From contig NZ_JASERL010000018.1 in NCBI RefSeq assembly GCF_030766935.1, positions 62,001 to 126,000 of the forward strand: DNA of 64,000 nucleotides. Reading direction: 5' to 3'. Under the pieces are notes generated by a model that saw nothing but the letters and a program-made list of their open reading frames with translations, made no database searches and was not told the DNA's origin. Within the stretch, counting starts at the first letter, position 1. Each line of letters starts with the position of its first letter. The translations under genes and the position numbers were made by a program. Of the stretch, positions 18,319-26,586 are shown piece after piece. Origin of the DNA: Streptomyces sp. KL109B (GTDB lineage: Bacteria > Actinomycetota > Actinomycetes > Streptomycetales > Streptomycetaceae).

Positions 18319-18873
18319 ATGACCTGCTCACGTTTTCGTACGTCTACGTCGTCTCGCACGTCCTGCCCCGGACGCCTCGACCTGGGGCTGCTCGCGCTGC
18401 GCGTCGGCACCGGCGGGATCCTCGCCGCGCACGGCGCGCAGAAGCTGCTCGGCTGGTTCGGCGGCGGCGGGGTGTCCGGCACCGCCGCCGGTATGGAGGC
18501 CATGGGCTACCACCCGCCGAAGGCCAGCGCCATCGCCGCCGGGCTCGGCGAGGCGGGCGGCGGGGCGCTGCTCGCGCTCGGGCTCGCGACTCCGGTGGGC
18601 GGGGCGGCCGCCGCCGGAACAATGGCGGGCGCGGCCGCCGTGCACGCCCCCAACGGCTTCTTCGCGCAGGGCGGCGGCTACGAGTACCCGGCGTTCCTCG
18701 GCTTCGTCTCGGCGGGCCTCGCGGTGACCGGCGCGGGCCGCTACTCCCTCGACCACGCCCTCGGCCACCGCCTCGACCGCCACTGGATGGTGCCGGCGGC
18801 GCTGGTGGGGGCGGGCGCGGCGGCCCTCGCGATCGTGGCATCCCGCAACAAACGCAAGGACGACGAGGCGTAA
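18319..18873 (+). CDS. DoxX-family membrane protein
   Basis: 184 residues with four predicted transmembrane helices. The DoxX pattern LALRVGTGGILAAHGAQKL, with GWFGG next, is clear; later segments read GLGEAGGGALLALGLATP and GFVSAGLAVTGAGRYSLD. GTGAAG precedes the ATG at 18319. It ends in a Lys/Arg/Asp-rich tail (RNKRKDDEA). The family is linked to redox and detoxification membrane complexes; the specific role is unknown. Confidence 0.88.
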   Translation: MTCSRFRTSTSSRTSCPGRLDLGLLALRVGTGGILAAHGAQKLLGWFGGGGVSGTAAGMEAMGYHPPKASAIAAGLGEAGGGALLALGLATPVGGAAAAGTMAGAAAVHAPNGFFAQGGGYEYPAFLGFVSAGLAVTGAGRYSLDHALGHRLDRHWMVPAALVGAGAAALAIVASRNKRKDDEA

Positions 18874-18876
18874 CCA

Positions 18877-18924
18877 TCCAAGCCCCTGCGGCGATTGAGC
18901 AGCGGGGTCCGGGGCAGAGCCCCG
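18877..18924 (+). repeat. Gene-end dyad repeat, copy 8
   Basis: Full plus-strand copy just after the DoxX stop codon, between two genes that both run in the plus direction. Confidence 0.85.
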
Positions 18925-19000
18925 AGACGTAGGCCGACGGAGCCGTCCACCCAACCCCGCACGGGTAGGCCGCACAAGGTGAACGGCTACCATCGCCGCC

Positions 19001-19906
19001 ATGACTGACAGGCACCGAAGCACCGAACTCCCGCGCCTGGGTGTGGCCATCGTCACGATGGGCAACCGCCCCAAGGACGTGGAGGCCCTCCTGGAATCGG
19101 TGGCCAAGCAGGACGCGGTGCCGACCCGCGTGGTCATGATCGGCAACGGCACTCCGCTGCCCGCCTACTCCGGCTACCCCTTCGAGGTCACGACGGTCGA
19201 GCTGGACGACAACCTCGGCTGCCCCGGCGGCCGCAACGTCGCCCTCGCCCGCCTCCGCGAGTTCGGCGACGTGGACGTGGCCGTGGAGCTGGACGACGAC
19301 GGGCTGCTCGTCGACGCCGACGTGTTCTCCACGATCCAGAACCTGTACGCCGCCGACCCGAAGCTCGGCGTCGTCGGCTTCCGCATCGCCGACGAGACCG
19401 GCGAGACGCAGCGCCGCCACGTGCCGCGGCTGCGCGCGAAGGACCCGATGAAGCGCGGCCTCGTGACCGCGTTCCTCGGCGGCGCCCACGGCTTCTCGAT
19501 GAAGATGCTCGAAGAGACCGGCGACTGGCCCGCCGACTTCTTCTTCACGCACGAGGAGACCGACCTCGCATGGCGCGCGCTCGACGCCGGCTGGAAGGTC
19601 CTCTACGAGCCGTCCCTCCTGCTCCAGCACCCGAAGACCTCCCCGGCCCGGCACGCCGTCTACTACCGGATGACCGCCCGCAACCGGGTGTGGCTGGCCC
19701 GCCGCCGCCTCCCCCTCCCCCTGATCCCGCTGTACCTGGCGGTGTGGACCGGCATCACCCTGCTGCGTACGCGGTCGCTCGGCGGCCTGCGCGCCTGGGC
19801 GGGCGGCTTCAAGGAGGGCCTGCGCCGCTCGGCCGGGGAGCGCCGCCCGATGCGCTGGCGGACGGTGTGGCGGATGACCCGGCTCGGCCGGCCGCCGCTG
19901 ATCTGA
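19001..19906 (+). CDS. Glycosyltransferase family 2 protein
   Basis: 301 residues. GT-A fold: VAIVTMGNRPKDVEALLES, DDNLGCPGGRN, ELDDDGLL as the DxD-like metal site, and FTHEETDLAWRA as the ED(x)DL acceptor motif of the rhamnosyl-type GT2 group. Near the C-terminus LIPLYLAVWTGITLL is a possible membrane-associated helix. TACCAT (18988-18993) lies 7 nt upstream of the ATG with no Shine-Dalgarno, so leaderless initiation is likely. Acceptor unknown. Confidence 0.88.
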   Translation: MTDRHRSTELPRLGVAIVTMGNRPKDVEALLESVAKQDAVPTRVVMIGNGTPLPAYSGYPFEVTTVELDDNLGCPGGRNVALARLREFGDVDVAVELDDDGLLVDADVFSTIQNLYAADPKLGVVGFRIADETGETQRRHVPRLRAKDPMKRGLVTAFLGGAHGFSMKMLEETGDWPADFFFTHEETDLAWRALDAGWKVLYEPSLLLQHPKTSPARHAVYYRMTARNRVWLARRRLPLPLIPLYLAVWTGITLLRTRSLGGLRAWAGGFKEGLRRSAGERRPMRWRTVWRMTRLGRPPLI

Positions 19907-19937
19907 CGTTACGGGGACGGGGGCGCGCCGGGGGTGC

Positions 19938-21356
19938 CTAGATCGACTCCAGGCTCCGCCCCGTCGTGCGCGGCCCGAGGATCCGTACGTTCAGGCACAG
20001 CACGACCATCAGCACGCCGGAGCCGATGAACACGGCGTCCGCGCCCAGGTCTTCGAGCACGTCGATCGCGACGAACGGCAGCACGACCGAGGTCAGCCGG
20101 GACAGCGAGTACGCGATGCCGATGGCGCTGGAGCGCATGCCGGTGGGGAAGATCTCCGTCTGGTAGACGTGGAACGCGTTCGAGAAGACGTTGCTGCACA
20201 CGGTGAGCAGGAAGCCCGCGCCGACGATCAGCCAGGACGCGTCGGCGAACCCGAAGACGAGGCCGCACACGGCGATGCCGAGCGCCGACAGGATGATCAG
20301 CGTGCGCCGCTCGATCCGGTCGATCAGCGGCACGGAGAGCGCCGAGCCGACCGGGTAGCCGAGGTAGCTGAGGGCCGCGTACGAGAGGGACTCGGTGACG
20401 GTGTGGCCCTTGGCCTGGAGGACGACGGGGGCGAGGGATCCGAAGCCGTAGTAGCCGACGGTCTGGAGCACCTGGAAGATCCACCACATGACGGTGCGGC
20501 GGGCGTACGGGGCCTTGAACATCCGCCCGAGCGGCACCTTCCCGGCGTCCGCCGCTTCGGCGGGCCGTGCCGGGGTTGACGTCTCGGGGCTCTGCCCCGG
20601 ACCCCGCGCCTCAACCGCCGGCGAGGCTTGGCGGTGCTCGATGTCGCGCACCACTGCCTCGGCCTCTTCCTGCCTCCCCCTCGCGGCCAGCCACCTCGGG
20701 GACTCCGGGAGGCGGGTTCGCAGGAGTTGGATGAACGCGGCGCCGAGCGCGCCCGCGACGAGCAGCCAGCGCCATCCGTCGACCCCGAACAGCTCCCGCT
20801 CGGCGACGAGCCGCGCGCCGAGCAGCGCGGCGACGGGCACGCCGACGAAGCCGAGGGTGTAGGCCCAGGCGATGTAGCGGCCGCGCACCTTGCGCGGCAG
20901 GAATTCGGCCAAGTACGTGTCGACGAGGACCAGTTCGGCGCCGAGTCCGAGCCCGGCGAGGAAGCGGAGCACGGAGAGCTGGGTGGCGTCCTGGGCGAAG
21001 GCGCAGCCCAGCGAGAACAGCGAGTAGAGCCCCAGGTTGACCAGGAACATCTTCCGCCGCCCGAACCGGTCGGCGAGCACGGACAGCACATTGGCGCCGA
21101 CGAACATGCCGAGGAACCCGGAGGCGATCAGCCACGACTTCTCGGTGCCGGACAGCTGCCAGGACTCGGCGAGCGCGGCGGCGAGCACGCCGCCGAGGAA
21201 CACCTCGTAGAGGTCGAAGAAGGCCCCTACGCCGACGATCGCGGTCAGTCGGCGGTGCCACGGCCCCACGGGCAGCCGGTCAAGCCGCTGTACGGGATCG
21301 ATCGCTTCGTCCGGTGCGGGGGCTTTCGCGGCCCCCGTGACGCCCTGCTCACTCAT
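19938..21356 (-). CDS. MFS transporter (sugar-porter/aromatic-acid type)
   Basis: 472 residues, 12 predicted helices; DRFGRRKMF is motif A after helix 2 and PESPRWL follows helix 6, as in the sugar porter and aromatic acid:H+ symporter groups. The central cytoplasmic loop is longer than usual because a gene-end repeat lies in frame there (20584-20630), encoding about ASPAVEARGPGQSPETS. ATG 21356 preferred; a GTG six nt upstream is in frame. A perfect dyad operator lies 12 bp upstream. Probably an uptake system for an organic acid or sugar-like compound. Confidence 0.88.
   Translation of the reverse strand: MSEQGVTGAAKAPAPDEAIDPVQRLDRLPVGPWHRRLTAIVGVGAFFDLYEVFLGGVLAAALAESWQLSGTEKSWLIASGFLGMFVGANVLSVLADRFGRRKMFLVNLGLYSLFSLGCAFAQDATQLSVLRFLAGLGLGAELVLVDTYLAEFLPRKVRGRYIAWAYTLGFVGVPVAALLGARLVAERELFGVDGWRWLLVAGALGAAFIQLLRTRLPESPRWLAARGRQEEAEAVVRDIEHRQASPAVEARGPGQSPETSTPARPAEAADAGKVPLGRMFKAPYARRTVMWWIFQVLQTVGYYGFGSLAPVVLQAKGHTVTESLSYAALSYLGYPVGSALSVPLIDRIERRTLIILSALGIAVCGLVFGFADASWLIVGAGFLLTVCSNVFSNAFHVYQTEIFPTGMRSSAIGIAYSLSRLTSVVLPFVAIDVLEDLGADAVFIGSGVLMVVLCLNVRILGPRTTGRSLESI
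20584..20630 (-). repeat. Gene-end repeat copy 9, inside an MFS coding sequence
   Basis: The only complete copy found inside a recognised open reading frame. The frame is intact through it, adding about 16 residues rich in Pro, Gly, Ser and Glu to the loop between helices 6 and 7. Confidence 0.85.
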
Positions 21357-21367
21357 GCGCACCGACG

Positions 21368-21388
21368 TTAGCTGTAGGCGACAGCTAA
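21368..21388. promoter_or_regulatory. Palindromic operator before the MFS transporter
   Basis: TTAGCTGT-AGGCG-ACAGCTAA, a perfect 8-bp-arm, 21-bp dyad only 12 bp upstream of the transporter start. That position would block transcription or initiation when bound. No regulator gene is adjacent, so the binder (GntR-, TetR- or MarR-like) must lie elsewhere. Confidence 0.65.
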
Positions 21389-21477
21389 ATGAAGACCCAA
21401 TTTTCCCCGCCCTCCGCTTACACGCCCATTACTCGCATACTGGACATAACCCATCCCCTCTCGAAAGGCACCCCCAC

Positions 21478-22281
21478 ATGCCCTCGACCGACCCCGACAC
21501 CACCGAGACCGACACCGGCATACCCGACGAGGACGCCACAGAGCTGGGCGTCGGCGAGTGGACCGCCTTCGACAGCGGCCTCGAAATGACCATCGAGGAC
21601 CTGGAGACCTTCGCGCCCACCTACCTGGACCGGGACCACGAGGAAGGCGACGCCTACGTCCGCTTCACGGTCCGCGTGAAGAACAGGGCCCCGGGCGTCC
21701 GCCGCGCCATGCGCGCGCACCACGCCGAGCACCCGCGCCGCGCCCCGCGCAGGGGCAACGCCAGCGAGGCCGCGCACACGCGGGCCGTCGAGCAGCACAC
21801 CAAGGAGCGCTCCGACGCGCTGCGCCGCGCGAAGGCGGCGGCGCGGATGCACCTCACGGCCCGCGTCCAGGTGTGGGCGGGCGAGGCTCGCGCGGTCCGC
21901 TCGTACGACGCCGACCAGGAGATCCTCACCGGCCTGAACACCGAGGTGCGCCGCCGCCGCACCCGCACCGCGACCTACGCCTACCGCGTCCCCGCGGCGG
22001 CCCTCGACGACCTGCGCATCCGCCTGAGCCCCGCCGTGAACGGCACGACCCGCGAGTCCGCCGACTGGACGGCCACCCTCACGGCCCCGCCCGAGGACCT
22101 CCTCGACGACTCCCTGGTACGCGAGGAGCCCGCCGAACGCACGGCCGCCGCCACCGAGGCCGATGAGCCCACGGACGACGGGGACGACGAGGAGCACCCG
22201 AAGAAGCGCAAGCAGCGCCGCCAGGAAAAGCGCGCCCACCGCCGTCAGCAGCTCCGCTCGACGAACGGCGCGGCACTCTGA
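21478..22281 (+). CDS. Hypothetical protein, acidic N-terminus and basic C-terminal tail
   Basis: 267 residues, not recognised. The N-terminus is acidic. Residues about 25-65 (VGEWTAFDSGLEMTIEDLE, then YVRFTVRVKNR) look like the first strands of the immunoglobulin-like DUF4352 fold. A long Arg/Ala/His-rich helix follows (about 70-125), then more strands, then an acidic patch and a strongly basic tail (EEHPKKRKQRRQEKRAHRR). No signal peptide. GAAAGG at 21463-21468 fits ATG 21478. The basic tail could bind nucleic acid; this is speculation. It lies next to rnpB on the opposite strand. Confidence 0.7.
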   Translation: MPSTDPDTTETDTGIPDEDATELGVGEWTAFDSGLEMTIEDLETFAPTYLDRDHEEGDAYVRFTVRVKNRAPGVRRAMRAHHAEHPRRAPRRGNASEAAHTRAVEQHTKERSDALRRAKAAARMHLTARVQVWAGEARAVRSYDADQEILTGLNTEVRRRRTRTATYAYRVPAAALDDLRIRLSPAVNGTTRESADWTATLTAPPEDLLDDSLVREEPAERTAAATEADEPTDDGDDEEHPKKRKQRRQEKRAHRRQQLRSTNGAAL

Positions 22282-22303
22282 ACGAAGGAGACCGGAGGAG
22301 AGG

Positions 22304-22720
22304 GGCAGACGAGTCGGGCTGTACGCCGGGTTCTGTTCCCCGGTGTCCTCGCGGACACCGGGGCGACGGCCATCCATCTAGGGCCGGCGTTGCCACCGGC
22401 CTCGTGCGGTCTACCCGCGAACATCGGGCGGGCAGCCCTCGATCGTCCGCGCAGGACCGTCTCCGAAGAGGCGGTCCCTCTTGACCTTGCTCCAGGTGGG
22501 GTTTACCTAGCCGCCTGAGTCGCCTCAGGCGCTGGTGGTCTCTTACACCACCGTTTCACCCTTACCCGGCGCCTGAGCGCCGGGCGGTCTGTTTTCTGTG
22601 GCACTGTCCCGCGGGTCACCCCGGGTGGCCGTTAGCCACCACCTTGCCCTGTGGAGCCCGGACGTTCCTCGGGAGACCCCCGAAGGGATCCCACGCGGCC
22701 GCCCGCCCGGCTCGTCTGCC
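22304..22720 (-). ncRNA. rnpB: RNase P RNA (class A)
   Basis: Catalytic RNA that matures tRNA 5' ends. On the minus strand the conserved core reads GAGGAACGTCCGGGCTCC, followed by the CAGGGCAAGGTGGTGGCTAA region and, further on, ACAGAAAACAGACC. The terminal stem pairs CGAGCCGGGC near 22715 with GCCCGACTCG near 22311-22320. A TAGGAT -10 at 22729-22734 (minus) fits a start near 22721. Ends are approximate within about 5 nt. Confidence 0.95.
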
Positions 22721-22805
22721 GTGCGGCCATCCTACCTGCCGGTTCGGACGGACCCGGCCGTCTCCCGAAGGCTCGGCCGTCTGCCGAAGGGTGGCACGGC
22801 CCGGC

Positions 22806-22836
22806 TTGACCCTTCCGTAGCGTCAACGTTTCTACT
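22806..22836 (+). promoter_or_regulatory. MerR-type promoter with 19-bp spacer
   Basis: -35 TTGACC (22806-22811), 19-bp spacer, -10 TCTACT (22831-22836). The dyad TTGAC-N11-GTCAA (22806-22826) fills the spacer, the layout MerR-family activators use to untwist an overlong promoter. Six nt after the -10 comes the ATG of the MerR gene, so this is autoregulation with leaderless output. Confidence 0.7.
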
Positions 22837-22842
22837 GAGGTC

Positions 22843-23607
22843 ATGCGGATCGGAGAGCTGGCCCGGATCGTCGGGGTCACCACGCGTGCCATCAGGCACT
22901 ACCACCAGCTGGGGCTGCTGCCGGAGCCCGAGCGGCTGAGCAACGGGTACCGGGAGTACGGGCTGCGGCACGCCGTCGAGCTGGCCCGGGTCCGGCGGCT
23001 GACCGAGTTGGGGCTCGGGCTGCCGGAGGTGCGGGACGTGCTGGCGGACGACGCGGGGCGGGAGCTCGTGGAGGTGCTCGCCGAGTTGGACGCGGATCTG
23101 GCGCGGCAGGAGGCCGCCCTTCATGAGCGGCGGGTGCGGCTGCGGGCGCTGTTGGGCGAGGCCGAGCGGGGGCGGCTGCCCGCGGACGGGCCGTTGTCTC
23201 CGGAACTGGCCGAATTCTTCGGTGAGTTGGGGGACGAGATGTTCGACTCGCCGATGGCCGTGAAGGACCGTGAGGTGCTCGCCCTCATCGACACGGCCGC
23301 GCCGCCCGAGGACCGCGAGCGGCTGATGTCGACGCTGCTTCCCGCCCTCGCAGGTCCTGAGACCCTCGCGGCCGCCCGCGAGGTGTACGCGCTGCTCGAC
23401 GCGCTCGCCGACGCCCCGGCGGACGACCCGCGGGTGGCCGGGGCGGCGCGGGCGCTGGCCGCGTGCGTACCGCCCGACCTGCCGACCGGTGAGGCGCTCG
23501 CGGACGGGAACACCCTGCTGGAGACCTTCCTCGCCGACTTCTCCCCCGCCCAGGCCGAGGCCGTCCGCCTCGCGATGCGGATGGCCGCCGAGGGCGGTGC
23601 GCCGTGA
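22843..23607 (+). CDS. MerR-family transcriptional regulator
   Basis: 254 residues. Winged helix at the N-terminus: MRIGELARIVGVTTRAIRHY, then LSNGYREYG, followed by the dimerisation helix about 85-115. The long C-terminal part (about 120-254) is helical with no Cys-rich metal site, so a metal sensor is unlikely. Its stop overlaps the next start (GTGA), so the two genes are translationally coupled. Probable effector: an organic compound bound by the C-terminal helical domain. Confidence 0.9.
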   Translation: MRIGELARIVGVTTRAIRHYHQLGLLPEPERLSNGYREYGLRHAVELARVRRLTELGLGLPEVRDVLADDAGRELVEVLAELDADLARQEAALHERRVRLRALLGEAERGRLPADGPLSPELAEFFGELGDEMFDSPMAVKDREVLALIDTAAPPEDRERLMSTLLPALAGPETLAAAREVYALLDALADAPADDPRVAGAARALAACVPPDLPTGEALADGNTLLETFLADFSPAQAEAVRLAMRMAAEGGAP

Positions 23608-24218
23608 CCGCCTGGGTGCGCCGGGTCGCCGGGCACGAGGCGCGGGTGTTCGTGAGCCTGTTGCGGTGGGTGGCGCGGCGGCGGCACGGGGTTCCGGCGG
23701 GGGCCGAGGCCTTCGCGTACGCACGCGGGCAGGCCGTGATGATGTATTCGTTCGCGTTCGTGTGCGTCGTCGAGTCCTTCGGGATGTGGGCGCTGCTGCG
23801 CCACTGGCCGACGCTGCATCACATCGTCCTGTTCCTCGACGTCTACACGGTGTTGATGGTGCTCGGCCTGCACGCCGCGTCCGTGACCCGGCCGCACGTG
23901 GTCACCGACGACGCCCTGCGGGTACGCCGCGCCGCCCACATCGACGTACGGATACCGCTGGAGCGGATCGCGGCGGTGCGCCGCGAGAACAGGTACACGC
24001 ACACGCCGTGCGAGGGCGAGCTGAATCTCGACATCGGGTCCCAGACCAGCATCACCGTCGAACTCACGGCTCCCGTACGGCACTTCACCTTCCTCGGGCG
24101 CCCGAAGGACATTCACCTGGTGCGGTTGCACGCGGAGGATCCGGACGCGCTCGTCCGCGCGCTGCACCTCACGCGGGCGCGAACAGCACCTTCGCCGAGC
24201 CCGGGTCGGCCCGGGTGA
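23604..24218 (+). CDS. Membrane protein with PH-like domain
   Basis: 204 residues. Two hydrophobic helices about 45-65 and 75-95, then a beta-rich soluble part (DDALRVRRAAHIDVRIPLERIAAVRRE) that looks like a bacterial PH domain. GTG start overlaps the MerR stop by four bases. The last 50 bp overlap the convergent RNB nuclease gene, and the tail TRARTAPSPSPGRPG looks like read-in sequence. Probably the regulatory target of the MerR protein; function unknown. Confidence 0.75.
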   Translation: MTAWVRRVAGHEARVFVSLLRWVARRRHGVPAGAEAFAYARGQAVMMYSFAFVCVVESFGMWALLRHWPTLHHIVLFLDVYTVLMVLGLHAASVTRPHVVTDDALRVRRAAHIDVRIPLERIAAVRRENRYTHTPCEGELNLDIGSQTSITVELTAPVRHFTFLGRPKDIHLVRLHAEDPDALVRALHLTRARTAPSPSPGRPG

Positions 24219-25614
24219 GCCGGACCCGCAGCCGCTCCCCCAACGGCAGCGCGGACGCGCCGCCCTCGATCCGGGCGACGACGGCGGGCTCGGTCAACTG
24301 CACGGTGCCGACGGCCGGTTCGCGTTCCTTCACGTCCACCACCACCGCCTCGAAGAGCTCGCCGACCCGGTGCCTGAGCAGCGCCGCCTCGACGATGTCG
24401 ACGCACTCGCGCTCCACGGTGTTGGCGCGCCGGGTGCCGTCCGCCATCTCCTTCGGCAGCACGTCCAGCTTCTCCAACACCCAGCCGGGCGGGGCCTGTT
24501 CGGCGCGGGCGGCGAGGCACAGCTCGGACGCGTAGCGGTCGACGAGGCGGCGCAGCGGGGCCGTGCAGTGCGTGTACGGCGCGGCGACGGCGGCGTGCGT
24601 GGCGAGGGCCGGGGGTTCGCCGCCGCTGAAGGCGGTGTAGCCGGCGCCGCGCAGCAGCGTCGTGCACTCCTGGAGGAACGCCGCGTGGTGCGGGATGCGG
24701 GGGTCGAGGGAGCGCACGAGGTCGGAGTACGGGACGTGGTGCGGCCACTCGATGTGCAGGGCCTTCGCGGTGCGGCGCAGGCGGCCGACCGCGCCGTCGG
24801 GAGCGGTGGGGAGCGTGCGCAGGATGCCGGTGCCGGAGGCGAGCATCAGGTCGGCGGCGGCCATGCCGGTGAGCAGGGAGATCTGGGCGTTCCAGGAGTC
24901 GGCGGGCAGCGGGGCGCGGTAGCCGAGTTCGTACGCGGTGTCGCTCGCGACGATCTCCTGCTCGGGCACGTCGAGCGAGATGCCGCCGCGTTCGACCTCC
25001 AGCTGCGTGCGCAGCGTTCCGATGTCCTTGAGGAGCGCGACCGACTCCTCGGCGGTTCCGGCGTCGATGGCCTTCTGTACGCCCTCGTAGTCGAGTTTGG
25101 CGCGGCTGCGGACGAGGGCGCGGACGACGTCGGTCCGCTCGGCGCGCCCGTCGGCGTCCAGGTCGATGGTCCACAGGACGGCCGGGCAGGTCTGGTCGGG
25201 CAGCAGGCTGGCCGCGCCCTCGCTGAGCACCGGCGGGTGCAGCGGCACCTTCTCGTCGGGGAAGTAGAGGGTGGTGACGCGGCGGTGCGCCTCGGCGTCG
25301 AGGGCGCCGCCTGGGGTGACGTACGCGGCGACGTCGGCGATCGCGTACCGCACGCGGTAGCCGCCGCCGGGGCGCCGGGACAGGTGCATGGCCTGGTCGA
25401 GGTCGGTCGACGTGGGCGGGTCGATGGTGAAGAAGGGGACCGCCGTCTCGTCCCGGTCGGGAAGCCGCGGCGGTTCGGCGGCGACGCGTTCGGCTTCCGC
25501 GAGGACGTCGGCCGGGAACTCCTCGGGCACGTCCAGTGTCGTCCGCAGTTCGCGCAGCACGGCGCCGAGCGGCTCCCGTGCCGCGCCGGTCACTCGGAGG
25601 TGGCGGCGGGGCAT
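24169..25614 (-). CDS. RNB-domain (RNase II/R family) ribonuclease
   Basis: 481 residues, shorter than RNase R because the N-terminal cold-shock domains are reduced. The catalytic site is DPPTSTDLDQAMHL with the clustered Asp residues that bind Mg, and YTHCTAPLRRLVDRY carries the conserved Arg-Tyr region. The C-terminal S1-like part is short (VQLTEPAVVARIEGG). Degrades single-stranded RNA 3' to 5'. The 3' end overlaps the convergent membrane gene by 50 bp. Confidence 0.93.
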   Translation of the reverse strand: MPRRHLRVTGAAREPLGAVLRELRTTLDVPEEFPADVLAEAERVAAEPPRLPDRDETAVPFFTIDPPTSTDLDQAMHLSRRPGGGYRVRYAIADVAAYVTPGGALDAEAHRRVTTLYFPDEKVPLHPPVLSEGAASLLPDQTCPAVLWTIDLDADGRAERTDVVRALVRSRAKLDYEGVQKAIDAGTAEESVALLKDIGTLRTQLEVERGGISLDVPEQEIVASDTAYELGYRAPLPADSWNAQISLLTGMAAADLMLASGTGILRTLPTAPDGAVGRLRRTAKALHIEWPHHVPYSDLVRSLDPRIPHHAAFLQECTTLLRGAGYTAFSGGEPPALATHAAVAAPYTHCTAPLRRLVDRYASELCLAARAEQAPPGWVLEKLDVLPKEMADGTRRANTVERECVDIVEAALLRHRVGELFEAVVVDVKEREPAVGTVQLTEPAVVARIEGGASALPLGERLRVRLTRADPGSAKVLFAPA

Positions 25615-25718
25615 GGCACGAGCGTAGGCGCGGGCGGCGGGGTCGGCACGCCGTAGGCTGGGGCGCCGATCGACCTGTGTTCCCGTATGTGTTTCCGTAC
25701 GTGTTTGAGGAGTGCCCC

Positions 25719-26510
25719 GTGCTTGTGCTGTTGCCGCCGTCGGAGGGTAAGGCCGCTTCCGGACGCGGGGCTCCGCTGAAGCCGGAGGGGCTCGCGCTGC
25801 AGGGGCTCGCCGAGGCGCGGGCAGCCGTGCTCGACGAGTTGGTGGAGCTGTGCGCCGCCGACGAGGAGAAGGCGCGCGAGGTGCTCGGGCTCAGTGAAGG
25901 GCTGCGGGGCGAGGTCGCCAAGAACGCGGAGCTGCGTACGGCGGGTGCGCGTCCGGCCGGTGAGATCTATACGGGTGTCCTGTACGACGCCCTGGACCTG
26001 GGCTCGCTGGACGCCGCCGCCAAGAAGCGGGCGGCGCGCTCGCTGCTCGTCTTCTCCGGGCTGTGGGGCGCGGTCGGCATCGCGGACCGGATCCCCTCCT
26101 ACCGCTGCTCGATGGGCGTGAAGCTGCCGGGGCTCGGGGCGCTGGGCGCGTACTGGCGAAAGCCCATGGCCGAGGTGATGCCGGCGGCGGCCGGGGACGG
26201 GCTCGTCCTCGACCTGCGCTCGGCGGCGTACGCGAGCGCCTGGAAGCCGAAGCCCTCCGACGGCACGGTCGCGGAGCGGACGGCGACGGTCCGGGTGCTG
26301 CACGCGCCGACCCGCAAGGTCGTCTCCCACTTCAACAAGGCGACGAAGGGCCGGATCGTACGGTCGCTGCTGATGGCGGGCGCGGCGCCCGCCGGACCCG
26401 CCGAACTGATCGACGTACTGCGGGAGCTCGGGTACGTCGTGGAGGTCGAGGAGCCGAAGAAGGCGGGGCAGGCGTGGAGCCTGGACGTGCTGGTGGACGA
26501 GGTCCACTGA
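25719..26510 (+). CDS. yaaA: Peroxide stress protein YaaA
   Basis: 263-residue UPF0246/YaaA protein; in E. coli it lowers free intracellular iron during H2O2 stress and has a DNA-binding fold. N-terminus VLLPPSEGKA and the later FNKATKGRIVRSL are family signatures. The GTG at 25719 is chosen because GAGGAG (25707-25712) lies 6 nt upstream and the family begins directly with this strand. Followed by eda. Confidence 0.93.
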   Translation: MLVLLPPSEGKAASGRGAPLKPEGLALQGLAEARAAVLDELVELCAADEEKAREVLGLSEGLRGEVAKNAELRTAGARPAGEIYTGVLYDALDLGSLDAAAKKRAARSLLVFSGLWGAVGIADRIPSYRCSMGVKLPGLGALGAYWRKPMAEVMPAAAGDGLVLDLRSAAYASAWKPKPSDGTVAERTATVRVLHAPTRKVVSHFNKATKGRIVRSLLMAGAAPAGPAELIDVLRELGYVVEVEEPKKAGQAWSLDVLVDEVH

Positions 26511-26531
26511 CCTCCCGCACGAGATCGTATT

Positions 26532-26563
26532 GCAGCATGCGCAACGCCCTTTGCGCATGCTGC
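26532..26563. promoter_or_regulatory. Perfect 13-bp-arm inverted repeat between yaaA and eda
   Basis: GCAGCATGCGCAA, spacer CGCCCT, TTGCGCATGCTGC. It lies 21 nt after the yaaA stop and 23 nt before the eda ATG. The core ATGCGCAA-N6-TTGCGCAT looks like a repressor operator; as RNA it could also terminate yaaA transcription, though no U-tract follows. Confidence 0.6.
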
Positions 26564-26586
26564 TGCACGCGGGGCAGGATGTCCCC

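Noticed and set aside
22304-22720. Protein-coding frames across the rnpB region
   Set aside because: The sequence carries conserved RNase P RNA core motifs and pairing; protein frames are Pro/Arg-rich shadows.
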